Notes under the pieces: model-generated
What the model was told of the DNA's origin: nothing
Database searches by the model: none
Seen by the model: only the letters and a program-made list of their open reading frames with translations
Part shown: positions 15,571 through 25,178 of the stretch, piece after piece
Position numbering within the stretch: position 1 is the stretch's first letter
How the letters are laid out: each line of letters starts with the position of its first letter
Made by a program: the position numbers and the translations under genes
Source: Chthoniobacterales bacterium
GTDB taxonomy: Bacteria > Verrucomicrobiota > Verrucomicrobiia > Chthoniobacterales > JACTMZ01
DNA length: 38,574 bases
NCBI GenBank assembly: GCA_021463515.1
Contig: JAJTYZ010000128.1
Location: forward strand, 1-38,574
Direction of reading: 5' to 3'

Positions 15571-16778
15571 AAGCTTGGAATAATCCTTCCGATGCTGTCG
15601 TAAAGACGCTCTAAAATGCTCTTGGGAGCCGAAGCGTCCTGCACGGCCTGAGAATACAAAACCAGTCCAATCGCCGTGGCAAAACGAGGGCTTTCAAATA
15701 ATGCACTGGGACCCAACATCGGGCGGGCACAAGCCATTCGCGCCGGCACGGCGAAAACATCCTCTGCCAACTTTGCAATGCCTTTCAGATCGGCGGTACC
15801 TCCCGTGATAAGAATGCAACCGATAAATGGAGCATGCCGCTCAAATCCAATGCGCCTTTTAAGTAAGGTGAAAATTTCACGCATCCGCGCTTCTGCAATA
15901 ATGTTCAAAAGGCGACGTTCAATCGCCTCCGCAGAAAACGTAGGGTCATCTAAGGTAATCATACCTCCTACCGTGGTTGCCCCGGGGGACACCTCCGCAT
16001 GTTCCACCTTCAATTTCTCAGCCAATTTCGTGGGAACGCGCAAACCTATGGAGATGTCATTGGTAAGATGATCCCCACCCACGGCCAAAACCCCACTGCT
16101 TCGTACCGTTCCATCCCGATACATAATGTAATCCGTCGTCCCTCCACCAATATCAATGACCAAGGCTCCCCCATCCTTGTCTGCTTGTTCAAGAACCGCG
16201 TTCGCCACAGCGACGGAACTCACCGCAATTGTTGTCGCTTTGAGATTGGCCTCCTTCACGCAACGAAGATTATTCTGCACACGAGTTCGCGTACCATGAA
16301 TAAGGTGGTACTCGCCTTCGAGTTTCCGTCCAATCATCCCAAGCGGACTCGCCACACCTTCCTGACCATCCACATAATACCGTTGTACGATGGTGTGGAG
16401 AAAAACATTTCCCTGGGGGAGATTCACGCTAATGGCACTTTGTTCGACATCCTCGATATCCTCCTCCTCAATTTCATCGCGGTCCTCGGGAATAGAAACC
16501 CCTCCACGATTATTAAGACTATCAACATGCTCGCCCGTCACCGCCACAACCACATCGGTAATTTCGCGATCCGCCATTTCTTCCGCCTCAGCAACCGTTT
16601 CATTAAGGCAAAGCGTAATTTTTCCAATGTCAGTCACCTCCCCCTTGCGTACGCCACGCGAAGGTGATTCGGCGACACCAATAATGCGCAAAAGCCCATC
16701 GCTTCCCATTTCGGCGATAATTGCCGCGACCTTGGTCGTCCCAATCTCCAATCCAACATGTAAACTTGATCGTGCCAT
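15567..16778 (-). CDS. ftsA: Cell division protein FtsA
   Basis: 403 residues, actin-like. Phosphate-1 block GLEIGTTKVAAII near the N-terminus, a 1C domain after residue ~85, the nucleotide block VIDIGGGTTDYIMY and the late ITGGTADLKG adenosine block are all present. The protein ends in an amphipathic helix (SILERLYDSIGRIIPSL) that would bind the membrane. FtsA tethers FtsZ through its C-terminal peptide and recruits the divisome. It sits between ftsQ (3-bp gap) and ftsZ (4-bp ATGA overlap), the standard order. Confidence 0.96.
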   Translation of the reverse strand: MARSSLHVGLEIGTTKVAAIIAEMGSDGLLRIIGVAESPSRGVRKGEVTDIGKITLCLNETVAEAEEMADREITDVVVAVTGEHVDSLNNRGGVSIPEDRDEIEEEDIEDVEQSAISVNLPQGNVFLHTIVQRYYVDGQEGVASPLGMIGRKLEGEYHLIHGTRTRVQNNLRCVKEANLKATTIAVSSVAVANAVLEQADKDGGALVIDIGGGTTDYIMYRDGTVRSSGVLAVGGDHLTNDISIGLRVPTKLAEKLKVEHAEVSPGATTVGGMITLDDPTFSAEAIERRLLNIIAEARMREIFTLLKRRIGFERHAPFIGCILITGGTADLKGIAKLAEDVFAVPARMACARPMLGPSALFESPRFATAIGLVLYSQAVQDASAPKSILERLYDSIGRIIPSL

Positions 16779-16781
16779 AAC

Positions 16782-17729
16782 TCAGCGTTTGGATTTCTTT
16801 TTGACAACTTCCGGAACCGGCCATGCGGCTGGAACATCACCTTGAAAAGTCACCGGCGTATTACGCTCGGGAATGAGATTAACCGACGCCAATTTCTGCG
16901 AAGTCTGGGCAACATGAGTCATGATGAGCTGCAAACGATCGAGTTGTTCCGCGATATTTTGCATTCCAAATGTGTAACGTGTTTGCACATTCTCCCATGC
17001 TTCGATGCACCAGCCTTTGCTGATGTCTGCCGCACGAAGAACAACCTCCGGATGATGCCTTTCGGCAGCGCGAGTGAAAAGTTCGAGAGCTGACAGCAAT
17101 TCCGGCAAATCAATCCGATCTCCCGCACGCCATTGCTCCGTCGGCACACCATAGACGACCGGCAGCTGCAAGCGTCCGGGCAAAAAGGGTGCAGATTTCA
17201 TCATCACCCCTGCTGCGTCCACTAAGAATGCGGACTCCATGGCGGTCGGGTCTTCACCCGTGTTACGAGGAGCGATCCACGCCACAGGGATGCGTCCTTC
17301 GATTTTAATACTCACCGTATCGGGAACAATGCGTTCGACTTTGGCTGTCTTAACTTCAGGAATGGCCGATAACACACGTTGAGCGGACTCGAGATTAAGC
17401 GAATAAATATTAACCCCCTCTTTGATGCCCGTCTGCTTTAGCACCTCTTCCCGCGACATAATCCCATCGGTATTCACCTCGATAACGCGCACTTGATATT
17501 TGGGATTCGTAAAAATTTGACTCACTAATAAAGCCCTTACCGACATCCCCAAGAAAACAAGCAACCCAATCACTACGGCAATTTGCAGAATCTGAAGCAT
17601 CAACCTCTCATTGCGGCGCCGACGAAACGTTACGCCGGTTGCAGTAACCTCCAGCAGTTTCCCATCACGTTTCTTCCGCCGCGTCAAACGAGGCCCACGG
17701 CGTAATTTTTTTCGGCGAAAGAAACTCAT
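16782..17729 (-). CDS. ftsQ: Cell division protein FtsQ
   Basis: From ATG 17729 the product is 315 residues. A very basic cytoplasmic tail (RRKKLRRGPRLTRRKK), one membrane segment around residues 50-70, then a POTRA domain (VRVIEVNTDGIMSREEVLKQ) and the FtsQ beta domain follow; the C-terminus is Pro/Lys-rich. FtsQ links the early Z-ring to FtsL/FtsB and FtsWI in the periplasm. The start at 17729 was chosen over ATG 17759 because it gives the 4-bp ATGA overlap with ddl seen at most junctions in this cluster. Confidence 0.9.
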   Translation of the reverse strand: MSFFRRKKLRRGPRLTRRKKRDGKLLEVTATGVTFRRRRNERLMLQILQIAVVIGLLVFLGMSVRALLVSQIFTNPKYQVRVIEVNTDGIMSREEVLKQTGIKEGVNIYSLNLESAQRVLSAIPEVKTAKVERIVPDTVSIKIEGRIPVAWIAPRNTGEDPTAMESAFLVDAAGVMMKSAPFLPGRLQLPVVYGVPTEQWRAGDRIDLPELLSALELFTRAAERHHPEVVLRAADISKGWCIEAWENVQTRYTFGMQNIAEQLDRLQLIMTHVAQTSQKLASVNLIPERNTPVTFQGDVPAAWPVPEVVKKKSKR

Positions 17730-18637
17730 AGTCGAGAAAAGCGTTGAAATGAAAGCCACGCGATTTCTTCACACAGCTCTAAAAATGTCAGGCCCGCTGC
17801 GGCGGCAGCCTTCGGTAATAAACTGGTTTCCGTCATTCCCGGAATTGTATTGGCTTCTAAAACATAGGGCGAGCCATCGGCACCCAGAAGAATATCCACA
17901 CGAGAATAAACTTCCAAACCCAGTGCTCGATGTGCCTCGAGAGCCACTTGACGCACACGCTCTGTCAAGACGTCATCCAACGGCGCAGGACAAAGATAAT
18001 CCGAAGCACCCGCTGTATACTTGTGTGCGTAATCGTAAAATCCCTCGTGCGGTCGAATCTCAATCACCGGCATCGCGTGGTCTCCCACGACGCCAACGGT
18101 CATCTCGCGTCCACTCACAAATTCTTCGATGAGAATTTCGCGATCCAACGAAGCACAATCTTGGAGAGCAGCATCAAGTTCCTCGGGCTGCCTCACGATG
18201 TGAACTCCCACGCTGGAGCCTTCGCGAGGAGCTTTGACCACGAAGGGAAGCGGCAGTTTGGGGCGTTCTCCCGCCTTAATTTTTTCCCAACGAGGTGTGG
18301 GAACTTTCGCTTGCTCAAAAAGTTGTTTGCTTTTCATTTTATCGAATGCAATGCGGCTGCTTGCGGCTCCTTCGCCCGTATAAGGAACGCCCTTAGCATC
18401 GAGAATTGCTTGTAATCCGCCATCCTCTCCAAACGTGCCATGCACCATATTCACGCAAAGTCCCGTATCGTGTGGCAAATGGAAATCAGCACTCTCCATT
18501 TCCTGCGGCGTCACGCGATAGCCACCTTGCCGGAATGCTTTGGTAACAGCCGCGCCGGAGCGCAGGGAAACTTCACGTTCCGAACCCGGGCCACCCATGA
18601 GTACCACAATATGAAGATGTGCCAAGGAATTCGTCAT
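17726..18637 (-). CDS. ddl: D-alanine--D-alanine ligase
   Basis: 303 residues, the compact DdlB size. Features: HIVVLMGGPGSEREVSLRSG at the N-terminus, MVHGTFGEDGGLQAILD, the ATP-grasp loop PREGSSVGVHIV, and the terminal EANTIPGMTETSL block that binds magnesium and D-Ala. It joins two D-alanines for use by MurF. It overlaps murCB and ftsQ by 4 bp on each side, so it is tightly coupled within the operon. Confidence 0.96.
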   Translation of the reverse strand: MTNSLAHLHIVVLMGGPGSEREVSLRSGAAVTKAFRQGGYRVTPQEMESADFHLPHDTGLCVNMVHGTFGEDGGLQAILDAKGVPYTGEGAASSRIAFDKMKSKQLFEQAKVPTPRWEKIKAGERPKLPLPFVVKAPREGSSVGVHIVRQPEELDAALQDCASLDREILIEEFVSGREMTVGVVGDHAMPVIEIRPHEGFYDYAHKYTAGASDYLCPAPLDDVLTERVRQVALEAHRALGLEVYSRVDILLGADGSPYVLEANTIPGMTETSLLPKAAAAAGLTFLELCEEIAWLSFQRFSRL

Positions 18638-20919
18638 AATGCCAAGTCCTCTCCAATAATTTGCACCTCTGTTTCGAGACGGATACCGTGCTGATTAAGA
18701 ACTTCCGCCCGCACTTGCTCGATGAGTGCCAAAACTTCCGAAGCCGTAGCACCACCCTCGTTGAGGATAAAATTTGCATGAACATCCGAAACACGCGCCG
18801 CACCAATGTGGCAATTCTTCAGCCCCGAGGCATCAATAAGCCGCCCCGCTTTATCATGCGATGGATTGCGAAATACGCATCCTGCACTTGCGCCGACAGG
18901 CTGTGATGCACGGCGCTTCGCAGTGAATTCGTGCGTACGTCGCTCCACCTCACGCACGTTGGAGCGAACCCCACGAAACAGAACGGACATGGCATAATTC
19001 GAGCGCAAGAGGGGAACGCTACGGTAGTGAACTTCAAAATCACGCGGCGACTTCTCAAACACATTTCCCTCCGCATCGGCGTACCGCAAAAACTCTACCT
19101 GATCTAAAGCTTCCGAGCCCATCGCTCCCGCATTCATGCGCAAACAGCCGCCGACATCTCCCGGAATTCCTTCCATCCATTCGAAACCGGACAATCCCGC
19201 CGTGATAGCCGCACCACTCAAGGCCTTCAAACGAACGCCAACGCCCGCGCGAATTTTTTCATCCTCAATCGTAAACTCTCCAAAAACACCTCGACGCAAA
19301 CGCGCTACCACCCCGCGCAAACCACCATCACGAACGATGAGGTTGGACCCACGACCAATGACCATAAACGGCAGACCTAGCTCATGAGTTTTACGAACCA
19401 AATCGCAAAATCCTTCCTCGGTCTCCGGCTCCAACCAAAACTGTGCGGGGCCTCCAACACGCATGGTTGTGTGTTTGGACATCGGTTCATAAAGCCGTGC
19501 GATTCCCTCCCCCATAGCCGATTGCAGCAACTCCAACGTTCGCAAATCTGCGGCCAACGCACTTCCTTGTTCGTGAATATTTCCCGCGCCGAGAGTGACC
19601 AACATATCTCCCGAACGCAACAAACGTCCCGCTTCCAATCCCGCTTGCTGCCGCTCCGCCACATACAGGACATTCGAACATCCCGAAGCGATGGCTGCAT
19701 CGGCAATTAATTTTCCCGACACGCCCGGTATTGGCTGTTCGCTTGCTGGATAAACATCTGCCACCACGACGGCATCCGCTTGCGCCAATGCCGCCCCAAA
19801 CTCCGTACTTAAAACTCGCGTCCGTGTGTAACGATGAGGCTGAAAAAGTAAAATCACACGCCCCCGACTTGCCCCGCGTGCCGCGCGAATGACGGCCGCA
19901 ATCTCCGTGGGATGATGCCCATAATCATCAATCAAAAGAAAGTTGGATGATGAGTAAACGACTTCAAATCGCCGTTTCGCCCCCCGAAAACTTTCGAGAG
20001 CAGCAACGCATTTTGCAAGATCAAGCTCCAGCTCCGCAGCGAGAGCGAGAACCGCCGTTGCGTTAAGAATATTGTGCTCCCCGGGGACATTAAGTTTTAC
20101 CCGCACCTGCTCCATGCCGCTCTTTTGAAACACGAAGGTTGAAACAAAGTCGGCGGATTCAAATTGTGCATACGAATAAGTGCCGGATTTTCCGTAAGAC
20201 ACCGCATTTTTTCGCGAAGCACAAACTCGCACCGCACCGGCATCATCAGCACAGTAAAAAATCTTTCCGGACGTCTGATCAGCCAGCTTTGAAAAAGCCG
20301 CATCAATCTCCGTCAAATCTCGATAATAATCCAGATGCTCCGGCTCGATATTGAGGACGATGGCATGTTCAGGATGGTAAAGCACAAGGGTGCCATCGCT
20401 CTCATCGCCTTCGGCAACGAAAAGTTCTCCTCCTGCATCCCAACGCGCATTGGTGCCGAGAATAGGAATTTCGGCACCGACATAATGCGAAGGATGCGCT
20501 CCAGCGGCACGCAACACATGCGCTGCCATGGCCGAGACGGTTGTTTTCCCGTGCATTCCACATACGAGAACACCCTTTTTGCCAAGCATCAGCGCAGCCA
20601 ATGCTTCAGCACGTCGAACCATCGGTTTGTGCAAACGTTGCGCCGCATCATAAGCGGGATTTCCTTCGCGAATCGCGGAGGAATAAATGACAAGCTGAAC
20701 ATCCACCACATCCTCCGCACGCTGCGGCGTGTGAAAATCAAGTCCAAGCGATTGCAAACGGCGAACTTCCCGTGTGTCGGTTTTATCCGAGCCGCTGACC
20801 TGATGTCCTAGTGCCAATAACAAAGCCGCAATACCGCTCATTCCCGAGCCGGCCACGCCAATGAGATGAATTTTGCGAGGTGTTCCGTGCAATTGTTCTG
20901 CGAGGTCTTTGATATTCAT
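18634..20919 (-). CDS. murC/murB: Bifunctional MurC-MurB fusion
   Basis: 761 residues. Residues 1 to about 460 are MurC (UDP-MurNAc:L-Ala ligase): GVAGSGMSGIA, the ATP loop GMHGKTTVSA (121-130), the EGDESDGT block and DDYGHHPTEI. Residues about 475-761 are MurB (UDP-MurNAc synthesis by NADPH reduction): FAD-binding GRGSNLIVRDGG (522-533), GIPGDVGG, and the active-site region SAGCVFRNP. The residue normally Ser, which protonates the enol intermediate, is Cys681 here, a variant also found in some other MurBs. The fusion carries out two successive steps in one chain: MurB makes the product that MurC uses. No stop, RBS or internal start suggests a split. Overlaps murG and ddl by 4 bp. Confidence 0.95.
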   Translation of the reverse strand: MNIKDLAEQLHGTPRKIHLIGVAGSGMSGIAALLLALGHQVSGSDKTDTREVRRLQSLGLDFHTPQRAEDVVDVQLVIYSSAIREGNPAYDAAQRLHKPMVRRAEALAALMLGKKGVLVCGMHGKTTVSAMAAHVLRAAGAHPSHYVGAEIPILGTNARWDAGGELFVAEGDESDGTLVLYHPEHAIVLNIEPEHLDYYRDLTEIDAAFSKLADQTSGKIFYCADDAGAVRVCASRKNAVSYGKSGTYSYAQFESADFVSTFVFQKSGMEQVRVKLNVPGEHNILNATAVLALAAELELDLAKCVAALESFRGAKRRFEVVYSSSNFLLIDDYGHHPTEIAAVIRAARGASRGRVILLFQPHRYTRTRVLSTEFGAALAQADAVVVADVYPASEQPIPGVSGKLIADAAIASGCSNVLYVAERQQAGLEAGRLLRSGDMLVTLGAGNIHEQGSALAADLRTLELLQSAMGEGIARLYEPMSKHTTMRVGGPAQFWLEPETEEGFCDLVRKTHELGLPFMVIGRGSNLIVRDGGLRGVVARLRRGVFGEFTIEDEKIRAGVGVRLKALSGAAITAGLSGFEWMEGIPGDVGGCLRMNAGAMGSEALDQVEFLRYADAEGNVFEKSPRDFEVHYRSVPLLRSNYAMSVLFRGVRSNVREVERRTHEFTAKRRASQPVGASAGCVFRNPSHDKAGRLIDASGLKNCHIGAARVSDVHANFILNEGGATASEVLALIEQVRAEVLNQHGIRLETEVQIIGEDLAL

Positions 20920-22010
20920 TTCACCGCCTCCTCCAAAACCGACGCTACATTCTCCGCCGCATGGCGCGGTGCCAGTTGTTGTGCAGCAGCGGCCATGGTG
21001 GTGAGTGTTTCAGGAGATGTCACCAATCCGCTCAGCAGCGCAGCTAACTTTTCCCCGGTGGTTTCCTTTTCCGAAACAACACGAGCCGCGCCTGCCCGTA
21101 AAAAAATTTCTGCATTAAAGCGCTGATGGTCTTCTGCCGCGTAGGGATAGGGAATCAGTATGGACGGCAACCCAAACCACGCAAGTTCACCCAAACTCGC
21201 GGCACCCGAGCGCGACACTACAAGATTCGCGGCAGGATAGACATCCTGCATTCGCTCGCAAAATGCCACGACCTTCGCGGTCAAGCCCGCCTCGGCATAA
21301 GCCGTGTTTACTAAATCCACACAACGCTCACCGGCAAGATGTATGATTTGGATTTTTTCCTTTTTGAGATGCGAAGCCGCTTGCGTCATGAGCGCATTGA
21401 TCCCTGCGGCGCCCTGGCTTCCGCCCATCACAAGCAAGGTCATGCAATCCGATTCAAGTCCGAGCATCCGACGTGCTTCTTCACGCGAAGGCACAGAAGA
21501 TGCCAGCTCACGCCGAATGGGCGTTCCGGTTACGCGTGTTGGCACACGAAGATGCGGAGCACATTCGGCAAAGCCCAAAAGCACCTCGCGGCAAAATCGC
21601 GCCGCTAAGCGATTGGCTTTGCCCGGGATGGCGTTGGATTCGTGCAAAAACGCCGGAATACCGCGCCATCGCGCAACCACGAGGGGAGCGATGCTCGTAA
21701 ATCCTCCCATGCCTAATACGGCATCAGGATGTTGCCGACGAAAGGACGCACCGCTTAGTCGCAGACTTGTGACGAGACGGCGCAAGAAGGCCATGAGCGC
21801 AGGAGAAAATAACGAAGGTAATCCGACCGATGGAAGTTTTTCGATGGTCAATCCCTCGCGATTTCCCAATGCACGGGCATCAATTTCTTTTTCCGAAACA
21901 AAGAGACCAACATCATGCCCCCGCTCGCGCAAAACCTCTGCTACCGCCAATCCGGGAAATAAATGTCCACCAGTTCCTCCACAGGCAATCGTGAATCTCA
22001 TGAGCTTCAA
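20916..22010 (-). CDS. murG: MurG glycosyltransferase
   Basis: 364 residues, GT-B fold. The N-terminal GGTGGHLFPGLAVAE loop, GMGGFTSIAPLVVARWRGIP and HESNAIPGKANR blocks, and the C-terminal GGSQGAAGIN and SRSGAASLGEL UDP-GlcNAc-binding motifs are all present. MurG adds GlcNAc to lipid I to give lipid II on the inner face of the membrane. It overlaps both neighbours by 4 bp. Confidence 0.97.
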   Translation of the reverse strand: MKLMRFTIACGGTGGHLFPGLAVAEVLRERGHDVGLFVSEKEIDARALGNREGLTIEKLPSVGLPSLFSPALMAFLRRLVTSLRLSGASFRRQHPDAVLGMGGFTSIAPLVVARWRGIPAFLHESNAIPGKANRLAARFCREVLLGFAECAPHLRVPTRVTGTPIRRELASSVPSREEARRMLGLESDCMTLLVMGGSQGAAGINALMTQAASHLKKEKIQIIHLAGERCVDLVNTAYAEAGLTAKVVAFCERMQDVYPAANLVVSRSGAASLGELAWFGLPSILIPYPYAAEDHQRFNAEIFLRAGAARVVSEKETTGEKLAALLSGLVTSPETLTTMAAAAQQLAPRHAAENVASVLEEAVK

Positions 22011-23149
22011 TACCGCATCGCTACGGTTGCGGTTGGGATGACGTGAGTGCGAGCTTTCGACTCGCGGCGCCCACGAAGATGAATACTCAGCAATATACCG
22101 ATGAGAAACATCGAGATAGCGAGGTTACTTCCACCATAGCTAATGAAGGGTAATGGCATTCCTTTGTTGGGCAAAAGCGAAGTGGTGACACCAATGTTAA
22201 TCGCCGCTTGCAGGGTAATGAGAATCGTGATTCCAAAGCCGAGAAGCATTCCAAAACGATCCTTGGAATTCATCGCAATGAGAGCACCTGTAAGCAAAAT
22301 GAGGAGAAACCAAAACACGGTCAGCAAGGTGAAACGCAATCCCAACTCCTCGCCGATCATGGGAAAAATAAAATCCGTATGCGCATAGGGAAGGTAGAGC
22401 ATTTTGAGGCGACCATTCCCCAATCCCAGACCCGTCGTCCCTCCCGTGCCAAAAGCCAACAACGCCTGCCATTGCTGCAATCCTTCGTTGAGGCGGTATT
22501 TTTCCGGATCCAGAAAGGCTTTAAGCCGATCCATACGCTCTCCGATATTGAAGATGGCAAAGACAAGACCTCCCAATCCAAGCCCTAGTAAAGGCAGCAA
22601 CCACCGCAATCCCGTTCCTGCCACAAACATCACGGCTAAGGTCGTCAGTCCAATCAGCGTCGTCGCCCCGAGGTCCACCTCAACGACGATCAACGCCATC
22701 ACCACTCCTACCACCGTGAGGGGAAAAACAAAGCCACGCCAAAATTCCGATGCTTCCTCCTCGTAGCGATGGTACCACCAAGCGAGAAAAAAGAGCACGG
22801 CTACCTTCCCTAGCTCGCTGGGTTGAAAACTCGCCACGCCAAGATTCACCCACCGCCATGCACCATTGATTTTCATTCCCACAGGCGGAACAAAACATAA
22901 TACGAGGGCAACCACCGCTGTCCCAAATATCGCCGGCCAAAGTTTCGCCCACCAACGATAATCGAGCCACGCCGCGCCCACCAAAGCGGCGCTCCCCACG
23001 CCGAGCCACATGGCCTGACGTTTGACGAAAAAGTACATGTCACCATGGCTATCCCTCGCAAAAGCACCCGTGCTTAGCAACATGACAATTCCAATCGCCA
23101 GCAATGCCAGCACGGAAATAATCAGGATGTAAGCCGTCGTGCGTCGCAT
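22007..23149 (-). CDS. ftsW: Divisome glycosyltransferase FtsW
   Basis: 380 residues with about ten membrane segments, SEDS family. Conserved features include NGAWRWVNLG, FQPSELGKVA, the DLGATTLI segment and KGMPLPFISYGGSN near the C-terminus. FtsW polymerises septal glycan from lipid II in a complex with FtsI, encoded further upstream in the same operon. It lies 9 bp after the murD-LysM gene and overlaps murG by 4 bp. Confidence 0.96.
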   Translation of the reverse strand: MRRTTAYILIISVLALLAIGIVMLLSTGAFARDSHGDMYFFVKRQAMWLGVGSAALVGAAWLDYRWWAKLWPAIFGTAVVALVLCFVPPVGMKINGAWRWVNLGVASFQPSELGKVAVLFFLAWWYHRYEEEASEFWRGFVFPLTVVGVVMALIVVEVDLGATTLIGLTTLAVMFVAGTGLRWLLPLLGLGLGGLVFAIFNIGERMDRLKAFLDPEKYRLNEGLQQWQALLAFGTGGTTGLGLGNGRLKMLYLPYAHTDFIFPMIGEELGLRFTLLTVFWFLLILLTGALIAMNSKDRFGMLLGFGITILITLQAAINIGVTTSLLPNKGMPLPFISYGGSNLAISMFLIGILLSIHLRGRRESKARTHVIPTATVAMRY

Positions 23150-23158
23150 GAAAAATCC

Positions 23159-25171
23159 TCAATGAGTCTTTGCGGGAATTTTTAATACCTGCCCAATTTG
23201 TAATTTGCGCGGGTCTTCGATGGCGTTGGCTTTCAGCAATTCATCCTGACTCACGCCAAGTTTCTTCGCGATCGAATAGGGATTATCGCCCTTCACAACC
23301 TTGTATGTTGCAGGTGTAGCTCCTGCGGGAACAGTCTCGGCTTTGGTGACGACTTTTGTGGCCGCCGGTTCTTTGGCTGCCACGGGTGCCAGTTTGGCCG
23401 CTGCGGGCTGTGTCACCGTTTTCGTAGCGGCTGTTGTGGCTGCCATCAGGCTTCCGCCCATCGCCGGCAATGGCTCATCCGCATCGCCCGGCATCCGTTG
23501 GGGCTGGGCAGGAACGGGCTTCGCGGCCGCAACAACCTCCGGTACTGCGGCGGAAGTTTTTTCAACCACAGCCGGTGCCTGGAGTGCTTTTTTCGAAGCG
23601 TTGATTTTATTAAACGCATAAATGCCGCCCACGGCGACAATGTGCAGTACGAGAACAACCATGAAAGCATGAGACAACTTCATGTTTGGTTCGGCCTCGT
23701 AATATTCGCTTTCGTCAGCACGCGTTGCTTGCGCTGCACTCGCACGAACGATTTTGCGTGATCGAGAACGACCGGCCATTTTAGTGAATAGTGGTATTTT
23801 CATAGATATGAGGTTTTTATAGTTGGTGGTTGGTTTTATGGTGGTGATTTGATGTGTGAATTGTTTGAAAAGTTCTCCGCGCTCTTCGTAGCTCTTGAAC
23901 ATGTCAAACGAAGATGTCCCCGGTGAAAAAAGTACCGTGTCGCCCGGCCTCGCTAAGGCACGAGCTTTATGGACGGCTTGCTCCAAACTGCTCACCGAAT
24001 GGCAGGGAATGACACGCTCCCAATCGCGTGCAATCACGTCGCGCATCTCGCCCATGAGCACCGCCTCTTGGACACGTTCCTTCACCAACGCTGTCAGCGG
24101 TGCAAAATCAAAGCCTTTATTTTTACCTCCGGCAATGAGAATAACTCGCCCTGATTGCCCAAGAATTGCCTGCGTGAGAGCATCAAGATTGGTGGACTTC
24201 GAGTCATTGATCCACGTCACTCCATCTACCTCTCGAACAAATTCGCAACGATGCGGCGGGGACAGAAACTTTTTAACGCCCGGAATCATTCCTGCCGCAT
24301 CTGCCCCAAGGCAAAACCCCACAGCAAAAGCGGCCATGATGTTTTCCGCATTGTGCGGCCCACGCAAATGGGTGCTCGACATGGCCAAGAGTGGATGTCC
24401 GCGATGGGTAATCATCCCATGAGAACCAAGCGTAAAATCCGCCTCCAACTCGGGTGAGGCGGTGAACTTAATGCGACGTGCCTCTAACCTCGGCAGGCCA
24501 TTGCGTGCGTTGACGACGGCAAAATCATCCGGTGTCTGACGTTCAAAAATGCGCAATTTCGCAGCGCGGTAGGCCTCCACATCGGGATAGCGATCAAGAT
24601 GGTTTGCGCTAAAATTTGTCCAAACGGCAACGCGTGGGTGAAATGTATCTGTGGATTCCAATTGAAAAGAGCTGATCTCCACCACTGCGACATCCAGCGA
24701 AGCACTGCGAGCCGCAACATCGCTAAAAGGAACGCCGATATTGCCACACGCCTCGGCACGAAGACCTGCGGCATTGAGTACCGCGGCTGTGAGACCCGTG
24801 GTGGTTGTCTTGCCATTGGTGCCGGTGATGGCAACGACGGGGCAATGGCACTGACGAAATGCCAACTCAATTTCTCCGAGAATAGGAACACCGGCCTCCA
24901 TGGGCCTCTGCACAAGCGGTACGGAGGGATCAATTCCCGGACTTAGAACCGCGAAGTCAAAATCCTGCACGCAGCGCAACGCGTCGCCCCCCAAAACGAC
25001 GCGTGCGCCACGCGAAGAAAGTAATGCTGCGGCCTTACGACGCGGCGCAGGCTCTCCGGAATCCAACACCGTCACCGCAGCACCGCACTCCAGCAACAGT
25101 CGCGCCGCCGCCTCGCCGCTCCGTCCGAGCCCGAGAACCGCCGCATGTTGTCCCTTGAAGTTTTTCGTCAT
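23159..25171 (-). CDS. murD: MurD ligase fused in frame to a membrane-anchored LysM protein
   Basis: 670 residues in one uninterrupted frame. Residues 1 to about 440 are MurD (UDP-MurNAc-L-Ala:D-Glu ligase): GLGRSGEAAA, the ATP loop GTNGKTTTTG, the NHLDRYPD region, and the C-terminal SPGTSSFDMFKSYEERGELF that normally ends the enzyme. About 16 residues of unusual linker (to ~456) follow, then MKIPLFTKMAGRSRSRK, a membrane segment (AFMVVLVLHIVAVGGIYAFN), an Ala/Pro/Lys-rich spacer and a C-terminal LysM domain (YKVVKGDNPYSIAKKLGVSQ). The basic residues before the membrane segment favour MurD inside and LysM outside. The linker looks like translated spacer, and the LysM part (from ATG 23803, 214 residues) could be a separate gene without a clear RBS. 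A lost stop or a sequencing error are alternatives to a real fusion. Confidence 0.85.
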   Translation of the reverse strand: MTKNFKGQHAAVLGLGRSGEAAARLLLECGAAVTVLDSGEPAPRRKAAALLSSRGARVVLGGDALRCVQDFDFAVLSPGIDPSVPLVQRPMEAGVPILGEIELAFRQCHCPVVAITGTNGKTTTTGLTAAVLNAAGLRAEACGNIGVPFSDVAARSASLDVAVVEISSFQLESTDTFHPRVAVWTNFSANHLDRYPDVEAYRAAKLRIFERQTPDDFAVVNARNGLPRLEARRIKFTASPELEADFTLGSHGMITHRGHPLLAMSSTHLRGPHNAENIMAAFAVGFCLGADAAGMIPGVKKFLSPPHRCEFVREVDGVTWINDSKSTNLDALTQAILGQSGRVILIAGGKNKGFDFAPLTALVKERVQEAVLMGEMRDVIARDWERVIPCHSVSSLEQAVHKARALARPGDTVLFSPGTSSFDMFKSYEERGELFKQFTHQITTIKPTTNYKNLISMKIPLFTKMAGRSRSRKIVRASAAQATRADESEYYEAEPNMKLSHAFMVVLVLHIVAVGGIYAFNKINASKKALQAPAVVEKTSAAVPEVVAAAKPVPAQPQRMPGDADEPLPAMGGSLMAATTAATKTVTQPAAAKLAPVAAKEPAATKVVTKAETVPAGATPATYKVVKGDNPYSIAKKLGVSQDELLKANAIEDPRKLQIGQVLKIPAKTH

Positions 25172-25178
25172 GGTAAAA

